DNA of 64,000 nucleotides from Candidatus Dojkabacteria bacterium (GTDB taxonomy: Bacteria; Patescibacteria; Dojkabacteria; B142; JAFGFJ01): assembly GCA_016931155.1 (NCBI GenBank), contig JAFGFJ010000006.1:372001-436000 (forward strand), read 5' to 3'. The notes beneath the pieces were generated by a model. It ran no database searches, was not told the origin of the DNA, and saw only the letters and a program-made list of their open reading frames with translations. Each line of letters opens with the position of its first letter. The stretch's first letter is position 1. The position numbers and the translations under genes are program-made. Below, piece by piece: positions 37,060 through 44,867 of this stretch.

Positions 37060-38181
37060 CTTCTCAATAAATTTTCTTGAAAAGTCGATTGATTTCTGAA
37101 TTGAGTTTATATATAGAAATTCTTTGGCAGTGTGATCATTGTCTCCTTGGCATCCCATTCCATCCAGCACTATCATATTATATTGGGATAAGTGATTAGC
37201 ATCTGACGCTCCTCCTCTTTTTTCTTCATTTACCTCAATGTGCAAATTTTTACCAATTTCTTTTGCAATCATTAACAATTTATTTGTCTGTGCTGTCGGG
37301 GTCATTGGTAGGATATCATAAAGCCATTTAAGCTTGGTTGATGTTCCCCTGATAAAGTCTTTTTGTGCGATCTTTTCGTATTCTCTTCTAACTCTTGTTC
37401 TTTCTTCTTCTGTTGAAATTCTGTAGTCTGCAGTGATTTCTGCACTTGATGCGATTGAGTTTAGTACTGTTCCGCCTTTGATTACCCCACAGTTTGTGGT
37501 AGTTTCCTTCTGATAGTCGGCCAGTTTTTCAATTTCCAGTATTTTATGTGCGGCCTCCTGTATGGCACTGATTCTTTCATTTCTTTTCGTTAGTACTCCG
37601 GAATGACCGCCAGGAGCTGAAATCGTGAAAACTGCTCCGCCAAATCCTTTTCTCGCTGTTACAACACTGCGTTTTAGGGGAGTAAAATTATGCAGTTTAG
37701 TATTTGGGCATCCGGAAGCCTCATAAACAAGACCAATGTCATGTTCTTTGTAAATATATTCCAGCTTCTTTTTATGTGCATTACTTCCCATTTCTTCATC
37801 GGGAATTAAGATAAAAGAAATATTTCTAAGTTTGTTTTCAGAATATAGATTCTTTAATACCTCGATAATAACTAGTAATCCGCCTTTCATGTCATTTGTT
37901 CCGGGTCCGTAGAGTTTATTCCCTTTCTGAACAGTTGGGAATCTCAATCCCGGTCTATGTACTGTATCGGAGTGCCCAGCAAGAAGGACTTTTTTGGATT
38001 CATTAGTGAAGATTTTCGAACGAAAAAGTATTAAATCTCCGAATCTTTTGCTCGAAAACACTTTTTTGTTCATAAAAGGTAGTTCTTTTTGTACTATTAA
38101 ACCGACTTTATCAACACCTGCTTTGTTTCTGGTGAATGAATTCTGATTTAACAGTTTTTTTAGTAATTCGAGTTTCTCCAT
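37033..38181 (-). CDS. M20-family metallopeptidase
   Basis: A di-zinc aminoacylase/carboxypeptidase-like hydrolase (relatives: CPG2, DapE, ArgE). The metal ligands are seen in LAGHSDTVH, GPGTNDMKGG, LIPDEEMGSNAH (the catalytic Glu pair), YEASG and the late GDNDHTAKEF. The inserted dimerisation domain is present (GGHSGVLTKRNERISAIQEAA). It begins exactly at the stop of the upstream gene (TAATG), so it is the third gene of an operon with two unknown proteins. It likely releases amino acids from peptides or N-acyl amino acids. Confidence 0.9.
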   Translation of the reverse strand: MEKLELLKKLLNQNSFTRNKAGVDKVGLIVQKELPFMNKKVFSSKRFGDLILFRSKIFTNESKKVLLAGHSDTVHRPGLRFPTVQKGNKLYGPGTNDMKGGLLVIIEVLKNLYSENKLRNISFILIPDEEMGSNAHKKKLEYIYKEHDIGLVYEASGCPNTKLHNFTPLKRSVVTARKGFGGAVFTISAPGGHSGVLTKRNERISAIQEAAHKILEIEKLADYQKETTTNCGVIKGGTVLNSIASSAEITADYRISTEEERTRVRREYEKIAQKDFIRGTSTKLKWLYDILPMTPTAQTNKLLMIAKEIGKNLHIEVNEEKRGGASDANHLSQYNMIVLDGMGCQGDNDHTAKEFLYINSIQKSIDFSRKFIEKLISEFPSQ

Positions 38182-39425
38182 TAGATCTCTCCTCTGAGTT
38201 GAGCAAAAAAGAAGTGATGGTTTAGCAACAATGTTAATTCGTCTAAACTCAAAGTCTCTCCAATATTAGCATTAAAATAAGTTTTTAATATTCTTTCTAT
38301 ATCATCCCTGGTAAATGAATTTGTTAACTCACCCCAGTTCATTGGTCTCAGGGCAATACTATCTACTGTTTTTTCGTGAACGTATCTATAAAATCTTTCG
38401 TATGCGTCGAGATCCATATATTCCTTTCTGCTTACTTTTAGAGAGGAAATGCCTGCACGTGCTCTTGCCAATGTATTAATAATTGTTGGTTTTAATTGTT
38501 TTTGAGAATCATTTGTAGTTGTAAGGAGCTTCGTTTCGACCAGCTTGGTTATCTCGAGTAGTTCGGAAAGATCCTTAAAGTCAAAGTTTCCTTGCAGAGA
38601 GTCTAATGCCTTTTGCAGACTCAAGGCTGTTCTTCCTTTCCGCTGAGAATCTGCGTTTGTGTATATCTGTTGATCTGCAAGCCATTTAAATACGTCATCA
38701 TAACCATCTTTTACTGACAGTACTCCTGCAAGGGTTAGTACCTCCTGAATTGCAACAGATTGTGCATATTTCTCCAGATCAGGAGTTGATCCTCTCCCTG
38801 TATACTCAATTCTTCTTGAATTTCCAATTAATCCAGGATTCGAGTTGATCATTGCTTCTTCGAACTGAGGCAGGCACACAGTTGATCTCACTCTAACTTG
38901 AGAATGGAGTCCTGAAAACTCCTCTCCATTGTGAAGGACAATTATTGCTCCTCTATCAGGAGTGTTTGATCTTCCTTTTGCTACCTGTAGTGCCTGCAAT
39001 TCAGCAAGATTTGTTGTGGGATCTATTATTTCATCAGCATCATTTGAGGTAGGCATTATTCTTTTTAGCAGTTCTCTTGAATCAGATACCAGTTGTCCTC
39101 CAATCTCTATTCTTGTACCGTATGTCATTGCTCCGCTGTAGCAAAGACCATCCATTATATTGCTGTATGCGATGTATAGATTTGATATGGCCCTTGCAGA
39201 TCTTTCTGACATAAAACCGTTTTCTCCCGTCGGAGCTTTTTTTGAAACATGTCCGGCATTTAGAAGCCAAAACCTCATATCCTTATAAGTAGAAATTAAT
39301 GACTCTAATCCTTCAAATCCGAGATTTGATGCTACCTGATTCCAAGCTTTTTTAACAGGTTCAGCCAGTTCACTTAGGTAAGGTTGAATTAGTTTTGTCT
39401 GTAGTATCCTGACCATTGAAGCCAC
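38181..39425 (-). CDS. Hypothetical protein, possibly continuing upstream
   Basis: I recognise no family. The protein has no membrane segment. GTG at 39425 is the first standard start, but the frame stays open for about 50 more codons upstream and reads like protein (e.g. HSFLLFNHAGSHPAKINLDS), ending at the point where the 39575 gene stops in another frame. Either the start is unusual or the two ORFs form one product by -1 frameshift. It abuts the M20 gene directly. Confidence 0.65.
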   Translation of the reverse strand: MASMVRILQTKLIQPYLSELAEPVKKAWNQVASNLGFEGLESLISTYKDMRFWLLNAGHVSKKAPTGENGFMSERSARAISNLYIAYSNIMDGLCYSGAMTYGTRIEIGGQLVSDSRELLKRIMPTSNDADEIIDPTTNLAELQALQVAKGRSNTPDRGAIIVLHNGEEFSGLHSQVRVRSTVCLPQFEEAMINSNPGLIGNSRRIEYTGRGSTPDLEKYAQSVAIQEVLTLAGVLSVKDGYDDVFKWLADQQIYTNADSQRKGRTALSLQKALDSLQGNFDFKDLSELLEITKLVETKLLTTTNDSQKQLKPTIINTLARARAGISSLKVSRKEYMDLDAYERFYRYVHEKTVDSIALRPMNWGELTNSFTRDDIERILKTYFNANIGETLSLDELTLLLNHHFFFAQLRGEI

Positions 39426-39574
39426 ATAGGGTCCGTACTCGCTTTGATCAGGTTGAAGTGACTCCCAGGAGTCAAGATTAATTTTTGCTGGATGTGAACC
39501 AGCATGGTTGAAAAGTAAAAATGAATGGAGCTGGCTTGAATTCTCGGGTAGTATTTTCTTAGCCAGATACGCTT

Positions 39575-40108
39575 TTACCTGCTAAGGAAATCTCCTCCAG
39601 AATAGGGAGAAGGTTCTTGTAGCTCAATTTGATATCGACCCAGCTCTTGTTTCCCTTCGGGAAGGACAGACAAATCATCCAAATCAGTGAAAAATGGTTG
39701 AAACGTAAGTTCGATTTCCGGACCTGCATAGGCACCACCATTAAATAAATATGAATTCAAGTAATCGATAGCTATTTGTTTATCTTCATCTCTTTTAAAG
39801 CTCTGGATAGCAATTACTCCGACTTCTGATTTGATTACCCTGCCTGGATTTCCAGGTCTTGCTTCAGTTATTTTCCCATTATCACCAAAATAGATTTTTC
39901 TTCTCCAGCTTTGAGACGGGACAACTGCAATTACTCCTGTTTCATTCCTATATATCTGTGCTTCATCATTATAATTACCTTCTATCTGTATAAATCCCAG
40001 CTGTTCAAGTTCAGTGGTCACTTCTTGCAATGCTAAGTCTTTTGTTGTCTTTTTGAATGTTACCTCGTTGTTTGGGATTAAATTTTCGGTTGTTGCTGTT
40101 GTTCCCAT
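39575..40108 (-). CDS. Hypothetical protein, first gene of the M20 operon
   Basis: 177 residues with no recognised family. Mixed alpha/beta, with QIYRNETGVIAVVPSQSWRRKIYFGDNG suggesting a beta-hairpin domain. A hairpin with U-tract and a 29-codon leader ORF lie directly upstream, so the operon is probably controlled by attenuation. The stop codon lies where the downstream frame opens, and a frameshift may join them. Confidence 0.6.
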   Translation of the reverse strand: MGTTATTENLIPNNEVTFKKTTKDLALQEVTTELEQLGFIQIEGNYNDEAQIYRNETGVIAVVPSQSWRRKIYFGDNGKITEARPGNPGRVIKSEVGVIAIQSFKRDEDKQIAIDYLNSYLFNGGAYAGPEIELTFQPFFTDLDDLSVLPEGKQELGRYQIELQEPSPYSGGDFLSR

Positions 40109-40111
40109 CGC

Positions 40112-40146
40112 TTTTATAAATAAAAATACCTCTCTTTCGAGAGGTC
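40112..40146 (-). terminator. Leader terminator of the M20 operon
   Basis: On the minus strand ACCTCTC (40145-40139), loop GAAA, GAGAGGT (40134-40128), then an A/T-rich tract with two T runs ending just before the ATG at 40108. Its 5' arm (CCTCTCG) can pair instead with CGGGAGG (40188-40182) at the end of the leader ORF, an anti-terminator of seven pairs including one G-U. Confidence 0.65.
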
Positions 40147-40170
40147 TGAATTTGTTGATTGTTAGTTTAT

Positions 40171-40260
40171 TTACGACTTAGCCTCCCGATAGTTAATTAG
40201 CTCTTCAATGAGAGCTATAGCGAGGAGAATAATAATTGCAAACAAACTGTTTATGTACAT
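40171..40260 (-). CDS. Leader peptide candidate, 29 aa, Ile/Leu-rich
   Basis: The peptide runs ATG-TAC-ATA... to TAA at 40171. It holds the run AIIILLAIALIEELI, with nine Ile/Leu codons in a row of 15. It ends about 25 nt before the leader terminator, and its last codons form the anti-terminator arm. Alternatively it is a small membrane protein. A TTGACT/TAAATT promoter-like pair about 40-60 nt upstream is plausible. Confidence 0.45.
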   Translation of the reverse strand: MYINSLFAIIILLAIALIEELINYREAKS

Positions 40261-40360
40261 GATCTGTTTGCGGAATTTATCATAAGGACAGTATCAAGTC
40301 AATAGCGTACGTACTTTGTGTCATGCACTTTTTGAACAGAAGTAGCCGATATTGTTATGA

Positions 40361-40366
40361 TATAAT
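40361..40366 (+). promoter_or_regulatory. Extended -10 promoter of the 40404 gene
   Basis: TGATATAAT with TATAAT at 40361-40366 is an extended -10 (TGn). Transcription from about 40373 means the ATG at 40404, not an upstream start at 40323, is used. Confidence 0.5.
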
Positions 40367-40403
40367 TACAAACAATAAGCAGAAATTGGAAGCTCGTAAT
40401 AAA

Positions 40404-41114
40404 ATGGAAAAACCCAGTGGTATTCAAACTGCCAGAAAAACCAGTGATAATATGTTCCCTGAGATCCTTTGGATTAGTAATTTTGATATAAATACACCTA
40501 CTAATGTAGGACTTCTTTGTGAGGGTGCTGGATACTTGGCTTTAATTAACCCAGAGATTAGGGAAGGTATACAAAGTGAGCTGGTTTTATTTAGTGAACT
40601 TCGGACTGATATAACACAGCTTCTGAGGTACGGAGGCATAATAACTCCAAGAGGAATTATAAAACTAAATTGTGAAAAAGTTGACGAAATTGATGAAATT
40701 GGCTTTTTGCAAAATTTGGGTATAGATGTAAAAAAAATAGCAATTGATACTGAGTTAATTCTGCAAAAGATTATGTTTAATCAAAGATACAATAGATATG
40801 GGGAAGTTACCCTGGTGCGTCCAGGTTTGATTTCAAGTTTAGAATGTAAAAAAAATAAATCTGGGGCGATAAATGTTTTTATAAAAGGTGAATTAGAGAG
40901 ATTAGAGTTGAAAGGAAAGTTAAGACTGAGAAGAGGAGATGTTCGGGGTTATAAGTTAATAGCATGCCTGGTAGAGTATTCAAAATCAGCAAAAAAAGGA
41001 GCAGGCTTGATGGAAAGTCACATTTCAACTCAAAGTATGGTGGAAGCAATAATTTGTGATTTATTGTTGATGGATAAGCCACTTGGACAAAGTGAAATCC
41101 TTTCAACTTTTTGA
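40404..41114 (+). CDS. Hypothetical protein
   Basis: The ATG at 40404 (MEKPSGIQTARK) is preferred, since the -10 box lies at 40361, inside the longer ORF. The protein is soluble and mixed alpha/beta, with no recognised domain. Part of it (LKGKLRLRRGDVRGYKLIACLVEYSK) is basic. It is transcribed divergently from the M20 operon leader and convergently with the PDT-like gene. Function unknown. Confidence 0.6.
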   Translation: MEKPSGIQTARKTSDNMFPEILWISNFDINTPTNVGLLCEGAGYLALINPEIREGIQSELVLFSELRTDITQLLRYGGIITPRGIIKLNCEKVDEIDEIGFLQNLGIDVKKIAIDTELILQKIMFNQRYNRYGEVTLVRPGLISSLECKKNKSGAINVFIKGELERLELKGKLRLRRGDVRGYKLIACLVEYSKSAKKGAGLMESHISTQSMVEAIICDLLLMDKPLGQSEILSTF

Positions 41115-41134
41115 GCCACCACCAAATTTTAGAT

Positions 41135-41746
41135 TTATTTCGAAACCATCAGAAATGTTGTTCTATTCTCATGATCATCCTGAAGATTATCCATAATCAC
41201 TTCAAGCCCATAAATATTTGCAATTACTTTTGACCCGACGGTGGCTATAGTATTATCAATCTTACCTTTTGACAGAGCCCATGCAATTTTTGCGGTATCA
41301 ATCATATCTCCTTTTCCGACCTTTTGAGTCAAACCCGGAAAGTATTTTGCTAAATTCTTTCTGCATTGAAAGAGTGCTTGCGGGTGAGCCATTACGGTTT
41401 CTATTTCTGCGTTATTTACATCTTTCCTCCTCATCAAGTTGTGTGCAATTGAAATAGTGAATTTCTCTCTGATTTTGAATATGTGTTTTGCCATTGCATC
41501 TATCGACTCATCTACTATACCTCCGCTGGAATTCTGAATAGCAAATAAGCCAAAATCAATTTTTTTGTTACTGAGAGATTGAAGGACTTTTGGGGTTGTA
41601 TATAAATATTTTATTTTATAACTTTTAATGTTGTATTTCTTAGTATAGGTCATTAGCGCTTCCTCATTGAAGCTTCCCTTGCCACCTTGAATTCCAAAAG
41701 TGGTGGTATACTTTTCTACTTTTCTGAATCTTTTTGTGTTTGACAT
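41135..41746 (-). CDS. Prephenate dehydratase-like protein, no ACT domain
   Basis: Similar to the catalytic PDT domain (prephenate to phenylpyruvate). Signatures are FGIQGGKGSFNEEAL, LFAIQNSSGGIVDESI (compare PIENSxxG), MAHPQALFQCRKNL and the C-terminal ENRTTFLMVSK (compare NxTRF). The regulatory ACT domain is absent (203 aa). It is the last gene of a four-gene operon with DAHPS-like, aldolase-like and PfkB proteins, downstream of an aromatic leader attenuator, consistent with a role in an aromatic pathway. Catalytic Glu/Asn substitutions should be examined. Confidence 0.75.
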   Translation of the reverse strand: MSNTKRFRKVEKYTTTFGIQGGKGSFNEEALMTYTKKYNIKSYKIKYLYTTPKVLQSLSNKKIDFGLFAIQNSSGGIVDESIDAMAKHIFKIREKFTISIAHNLMRRKDVNNAEIETVMAHPQALFQCRKNLAKYFPGLTQKVGKGDMIDTAKIAWALSKGKIDNTIATVGSKVIANIYGLEVIMDNLQDDHENRTTFLMVSK

Positions 41747-41767
41747 CGTTGTTACTGAAAAAAGGGA

Positions 41768-42661
41768 TTAATGTACTAATTCTCTAAATTTTCTTAGTTC
41801 CTTGGTCAAGAATTTCAGCTCATCAATTGTGATGTGCTGGTCTGTATCTGTTTTTGATGTTCCAACTTCAATCAAAATCCCGTCATAAAGGAATGCACCA
41901 TTCTCCTCTTTTATCTTCATTGCATCGATTGTTCCCTCAACGATCTGATCTCTTTTTTTGGAACCAAAAATATGACTGGGATCGAAAAATAGTTTTGTTC
42001 TTGTGCTTTGTTTAACTCTTTTGGAAATATTGTGGACTGGATAGTTTCTATAACTCCCTTTTTCAGCTATGTCTACTCCCCGGTGAATTAAAACTATATC
42101 ATTGTCTCTGCCTCCATATTCAGTAAGTCCTGCCCAGGTTTTTTCCAGTGAAGTTTGCTTATCGTATTCAGTTGAATCTGCTTTTGAAATATCTTCGCCG
42201 ACCCATTTCCCATTTTTGATTCCAATTGTCCATCTGTTTTTTCTTGCGTAACTTCCTATCTCAATTATTTGCCATCCGAGCTGGTTTACAGCAGGATTCC
42301 ATGCCATCAACTTACCTTTTCCGATTCTTCCCTCGAAGAGCGGAAGTTGTATTGAAGGGAGCATTATTTCTGTTGCTACAATAAGTCCGGTATCTTTGTG
42401 AAATTTTTCTGCTATTTCAACGCTTGGTGGTATGAGAAGATCGTTTAGATTTCCGCCTCTCCATAGAATTTCCAGATTCTTCATTATGGGTTCAAAATCA
42501 ATTCCCATTCCTTCACCTTTCGGATCAAGTGCTGTTCTTGATTTCAAACCCACGATGCGGGTGCCGGCAACGGGAAGTTTTGAGATTTCATAGATTTCGG
42601 GGACATTGGTCTCATCAATAGAGCAGGGCCCTGCAATAATTGTTAGTTTTTTGTTTTTCAT
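41768..42661 (-). CDS. DAHP synthase-like (DAHPS/KDO8PS superfamily)
   Basis: A TIM-barrel enzyme condensing PEP with an aldose phosphate; DAHP formation would start the shikimate pathway. Metal and PEP residues are visible: LTIIAGPCSIDE (Cys), GLKSRTALDPKGEG, LIHRGVD, FFDPSHIFGSKKRDQ (His), ILIEVGTSKTDTDQH (Glu and Asp). The wider context around these residues departs from standard type I enzymes, so the sugar substrate could differ. It starts one base after the stop of the upstream aldolase-like gene. Confidence 0.8.
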   Translation of the reverse strand: MKNKKLTIIAGPCSIDETNVPEIYEISKLPVAGTRIVGLKSRTALDPKGEGMGIDFEPIMKNLEILWRGGNLNDLLIPPSVEIAEKFHKDTGLIVATEIMLPSIQLPLFEGRIGKGKLMAWNPAVNQLGWQIIEIGSYARKNRWTIGIKNGKWVGEDISKADSTEYDKQTSLEKTWAGLTEYGGRDNDIVLIHRGVDIAEKGSYRNYPVHNISKRVKQSTRTKLFFDPSHIFGSKKRDQIVEGTIDAMKIKEENGAFLYDGILIEVGTSKTDTDQHITIDELKFLTKELRKFRELVH

Positions 42662-43504
42662 TTACTCATTGTTAAAATTTTTTATTTTTGTTTTTACAAC
42701 TTGTTTTAATTCGTCCTTAACACCCTTCAACAATCTGTAGGGAGCGTACTCGTCAGGATTACTAAAAATATTTCCCTTGAGTTTTTCAGCGTACTTTATC
42801 CTGAGCTCGGAGTTAATGTTTATCTTGGTTATGCCTTCGTCTATCAAAGATCTGATCAGGTTCTTCTCAAGGAAGGAACCTCCATGTAGAACAAGGGGGA
42901 CATCAGGGAGTAATCTGTTTATTTTCTTTAGGATATCTATTCGTATATTTGATAATGATTTAAATTTTCCGCTTTGAGTACCAATCGAAACTACTAAACT
43001 ATCACATTTCGAATCTATAACAAACCTTTTTGCTATCTCAGGATCGGTAATGGTCATATCTTTTAGCATCTCATTGTTGTAATAGACTAGAGGTACTACT
43101 TCAAGAACCCCTTCCAATTGTGCTTTATATTTTTTTGTCAAATCTCTAGCCTTTAAAGTTAATTCCAGATTTTTGGTATAGTCTTTTTCATTGAACTCAG
43201 CACTTATTGAGTTATAGCCAGCGTCAAGGCATCTCTTCATCCAGGAAAGATCATCACTTCTATCCAGGTGCAAAATGTAATTAACACCATATAAATTGGA
43301 TAATTCTTCAGTAATCGAAAAAAGGACTTTTGGCATAAAGTGCTCGGATTCGCCTCTGGAGGTTTCAATTATTACCTCAGAACTTTTTTCCGAGGCAGAC
43401 TCAAAGATTGCCTGCAGTGTTTCAAGAGAGGATACATTAAAAGCTCCGACCGCTTTTTTCTGTGTTTTTTTCTTTTTTAGAAGAGTGATTGCGTTTACCA
43501 GCAT
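42662..43504 (-). CDS. Class II fructose-bisphosphate aldolase-like protein lacking two zinc ligands
   Basis: Overall sequence follows class II (Fba/GatY) aldolases: VGAFNVSSLETLQAI at the start, DIxPLVLHGGSF and ITKININSELRIKY later. However, the first zinc His in the usual LDH motif is Arg (HLDRSDD), and the GTxHG motif reads GTQSGKF, so a second ligand His is missing. Only the His in LHGGS is kept. The family reaction needs zinc, so this protein probably has another activity or another cofactor. It is coupled with the DAHPS-like gene. Confidence 0.75.
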   Translation of the reverse strand: MLVNAITLLKKKKTQKKAVGAFNVSSLETLQAIFESASEKSSEVIIETSRGESEHFMPKVLFSITEELSNLYGVNYILHLDRSDDLSWMKRCLDAGYNSISAEFNEKDYTKNLELTLKARDLTKKYKAQLEGVLEVVPLVYYNNEMLKDMTITDPEIAKRFVIDSKCDSLVVSIGTQSGKFKSLSNIRIDILKKINRLLPDVPLVLHGGSFLEKNLIRSLIDEGITKININSELRIKYAEKLKGNIFSNPDEYAPYRLLKGVKDELKQVVKTKIKNFNNE

Positions 43505-43512
43505 ATTTGTGC

Positions 43513-44427
43513 TTAATCAAAATTTAAGTTGTATTCTATAAGTTTACTGACGGCTGTCGCTCTAAATTTTTCGATCTCCCTCTTTGTGGGAATTGCTTCA
43601 TAATTACCTAGTTTTGTACACTGTAATGCTGAGACCAAATTTGCATATTCAACGCTTTCCTGTATGCTCCACTTTTGCAATACTCCGTAGCCAAAAGCAC
43701 CTCTGAAGATGTCTCCTGCTCCGAGTGTATCAATAGCAGGTACTTGTAGTGCAGGTACGTGAGTAGTTTTCTTTCCATCAAAAATGAGGCTACCTTTCTC
43801 TCCAAGAGTAATGACCACTGTTTTTTTTGTAATTCTATAGACATCATTGAGGTTTGCGTCAAAGCCTTCGTGGATCCGAAATTTAGACAGGCTCTCATAA
43901 GGTATTATTGGAAAATCAGTTTTAGCCAGCATCTTGAAAATTTTTGTAGATACTTCTGTTGATGGGTCGATTATTATTTTTGTATCTGATCGTTTTTTGT
44001 TTAATATTTCTTCAAAGGCTTTTGGTTCGTGTCTGTCGAAGAGGATAATGTCAGAGGATTTTATTATTCTCTCGGAGATGCCCGATATCGGTAAGTGTCT
44101 TACTCCATCTCTTATTATGGTTCGTGACCCATTTTTGGAGTTAATTAGAACCGTGTTTACTTTTGTTGAGCGAGCCGTTCTTGGAATAAATTGAATGTTT
44201 TCTCTTTTCAGCTTTGATTTAATTTTTTCATATGCATCATCCTCTCCCACGGTCGATATGAGCGTGCATTTAACTCCCAGTCGTGAGAGAAGTATAAGCG
44301 CAGATGGCACAGGCCCTCCAACGGAGTATTCTACCTTCTGCGGTTGAACTTTTTCCCCTTCTTCAGGAAAGCGATTTAGTAGATTGACCTTATCAAGTAC
44401 TATCTCGCCAATTCCCAATACGTGCAT
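43513..44427 (-). CDS. PfkB-family sugar kinase
   Basis: A ribokinase-like carbohydrate kinase. The N-terminal GIGEIVLDKVNLLNRFP, the glycine pair VGGPVPSALILLSRLG, and the C-terminal signature DTLGAGDIFRGAFGYGV (anion hole and catalytic Asp) are present. Length 304 is standard. It is the first structural gene after the aromatic leader attenuator; its ATG lies 10 nt after the terminator U-tract. Substrate unknown. It probably supplies a phosphorylated sugar to the aldolase/DAHPS-like enzymes. Confidence 0.85.
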   Translation of the reverse strand: MHVLGIGEIVLDKVNLLNRFPEEGEKVQPQKVEYSVGGPVPSALILLSRLGVKCTLISTVGEDDAYEKIKSKLKRENIQFIPRTARSTKVNTVLINSKNGSRTIIRDGVRHLPISGISERIIKSSDIILFDRHEPKAFEEILNKKRSDTKIIIDPSTEVSTKIFKMLAKTDFPIIPYESLSKFRIHEGFDANLNDVYRITKKTVVITLGEKGSLIFDGKKTTHVPALQVPAIDTLGAGDIFRGAFGYGVLQKWSIQESVEYANLVSALQCTKLGNYEAIPTKREIEKFRATAVSKLIEYNLNFD

Positions 44428-44437
44428 TTTATGGTCT

Positions 44438-44558
44438 AAAAAATAAAAAAACCGCTTTTATGCGGTTATGTTTTGTATGTTAATTAAACGACCAACAACT
44501 AACCGCGTTTAGCGATTCCAAAAAAAGTAAAAGCTAAAGTATTTTCTGGTTAGTTGTT
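44438..44558 (-). promoter_or_regulatory. Aromatic amino acid attenuator (mutually exclusive hairpins)
   Basis: Read on the minus strand: arm A (44558-44548, inside the leader ORF), arm B (44506-44494, GCGGTTAGTTGTT, just after the leader stop), arm C (44468-44462, TAACCGC) and arm D (44455-44450, GCGGTT) followed by a T-rich tract to 44438. A:B pairs over 11 bp, B:C over 7 bp (anti-terminator), C:D over 6 bp (intrinsic terminator). This is the trp/phe attenuation layout. A ribosome stalled at the aromatic codons would cover A and free B to form B:C. Confidence 0.85.
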
Positions 44559-44565
44559 TTCTCAT
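44509..44565 (-). CDS. Aromatic leader peptide (18 aa) of the pfkB-aldolase-DAHPS-PDT operon
   Basis: The ORF MRKQLTRKYFSFYFFWNR has Tyr, Phe, Ser, Phe, Tyr, Phe, Phe, Trp at positions 9-16. It ends at TAA (44509-44511), one nucleotide before attenuator arm B begins to matter, and lies about 80 nt upstream of the PfkB start. Such runs are the hallmark of PheL/TrpL-type leader peptides. The short length explains why it is easily missed. A weak ribosome-binding site (TTGAG) precedes the ATG. Confidence 0.85.
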   Translation of the reverse strand: MRKQLTRKYFSFYFFWNR

Positions 44566-44818
44566 ATCTCAAGGATTGTATGTGCCTGGAGAAAATATGT
44601 CAATAAAAATACTGAAAAAAATCCTTACATGAAAAATACCGATCCAGGCTAATTCTGGTAGTTTCTCATAAATTCTGATAAGTCCAAATAAATCCTGATA
44701 ATATTGGTAATAATCTAAGCCGTTGGACTTCCACATCTGTATGGTCTCGAACTTCATTCGAAAACTTTACGAATTTGAAGGCAGTCCATGAATAATTCAG
44801 GAATTTACGAAAAACAGC

Positions 44819-44848
44819 TTGATACCCAGGTCTGTATTGTTATATAAT
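44819..44848 (+). promoter_or_regulatory. Rightward promoter of the 45009 gene leader
   Basis: TTGATA (44819-44824), 18-bp spacer, perfect TATAAT (44843-44848). It overlaps the divergent promoter listed next. The expected start (about 44855) is a few bases before a leader ATG at 44858. Confidence 0.6.
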
Positions 44849-44867
44849 GGCACACTTATGGAATCAA
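44839..44867 (-). promoter_or_regulatory. Leftward promoter of the attenuated operon
   Basis: On the minus strand TTGATT (44867-44862), 17-bp spacer and TATAAC (44844-44839). It overlaps the rightward promoter face to face, sharing the TATA region, so one RNA polymerase may exclude the other. Confidence 0.5.

Noticed and set aside
44438..44565. T-box riboswitch as an alternative for the aromatic leader
   Set aside because: The conserved T-box sequence (AGGGTGGNACCGCG) and specifier loop were not found; the leader peptide and pairings explain the region better.
44569..44757. 62-codon minus-strand ORF rich in Tyr and Phe upstream of the aromatic leader peptide
   Set aside because: Aromatic content may just reflect AT-rich sequence and short repeats. 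It has no clear ribosome site and does not overlap the attenuator arms, so it was not called as a gene, only mentioned.
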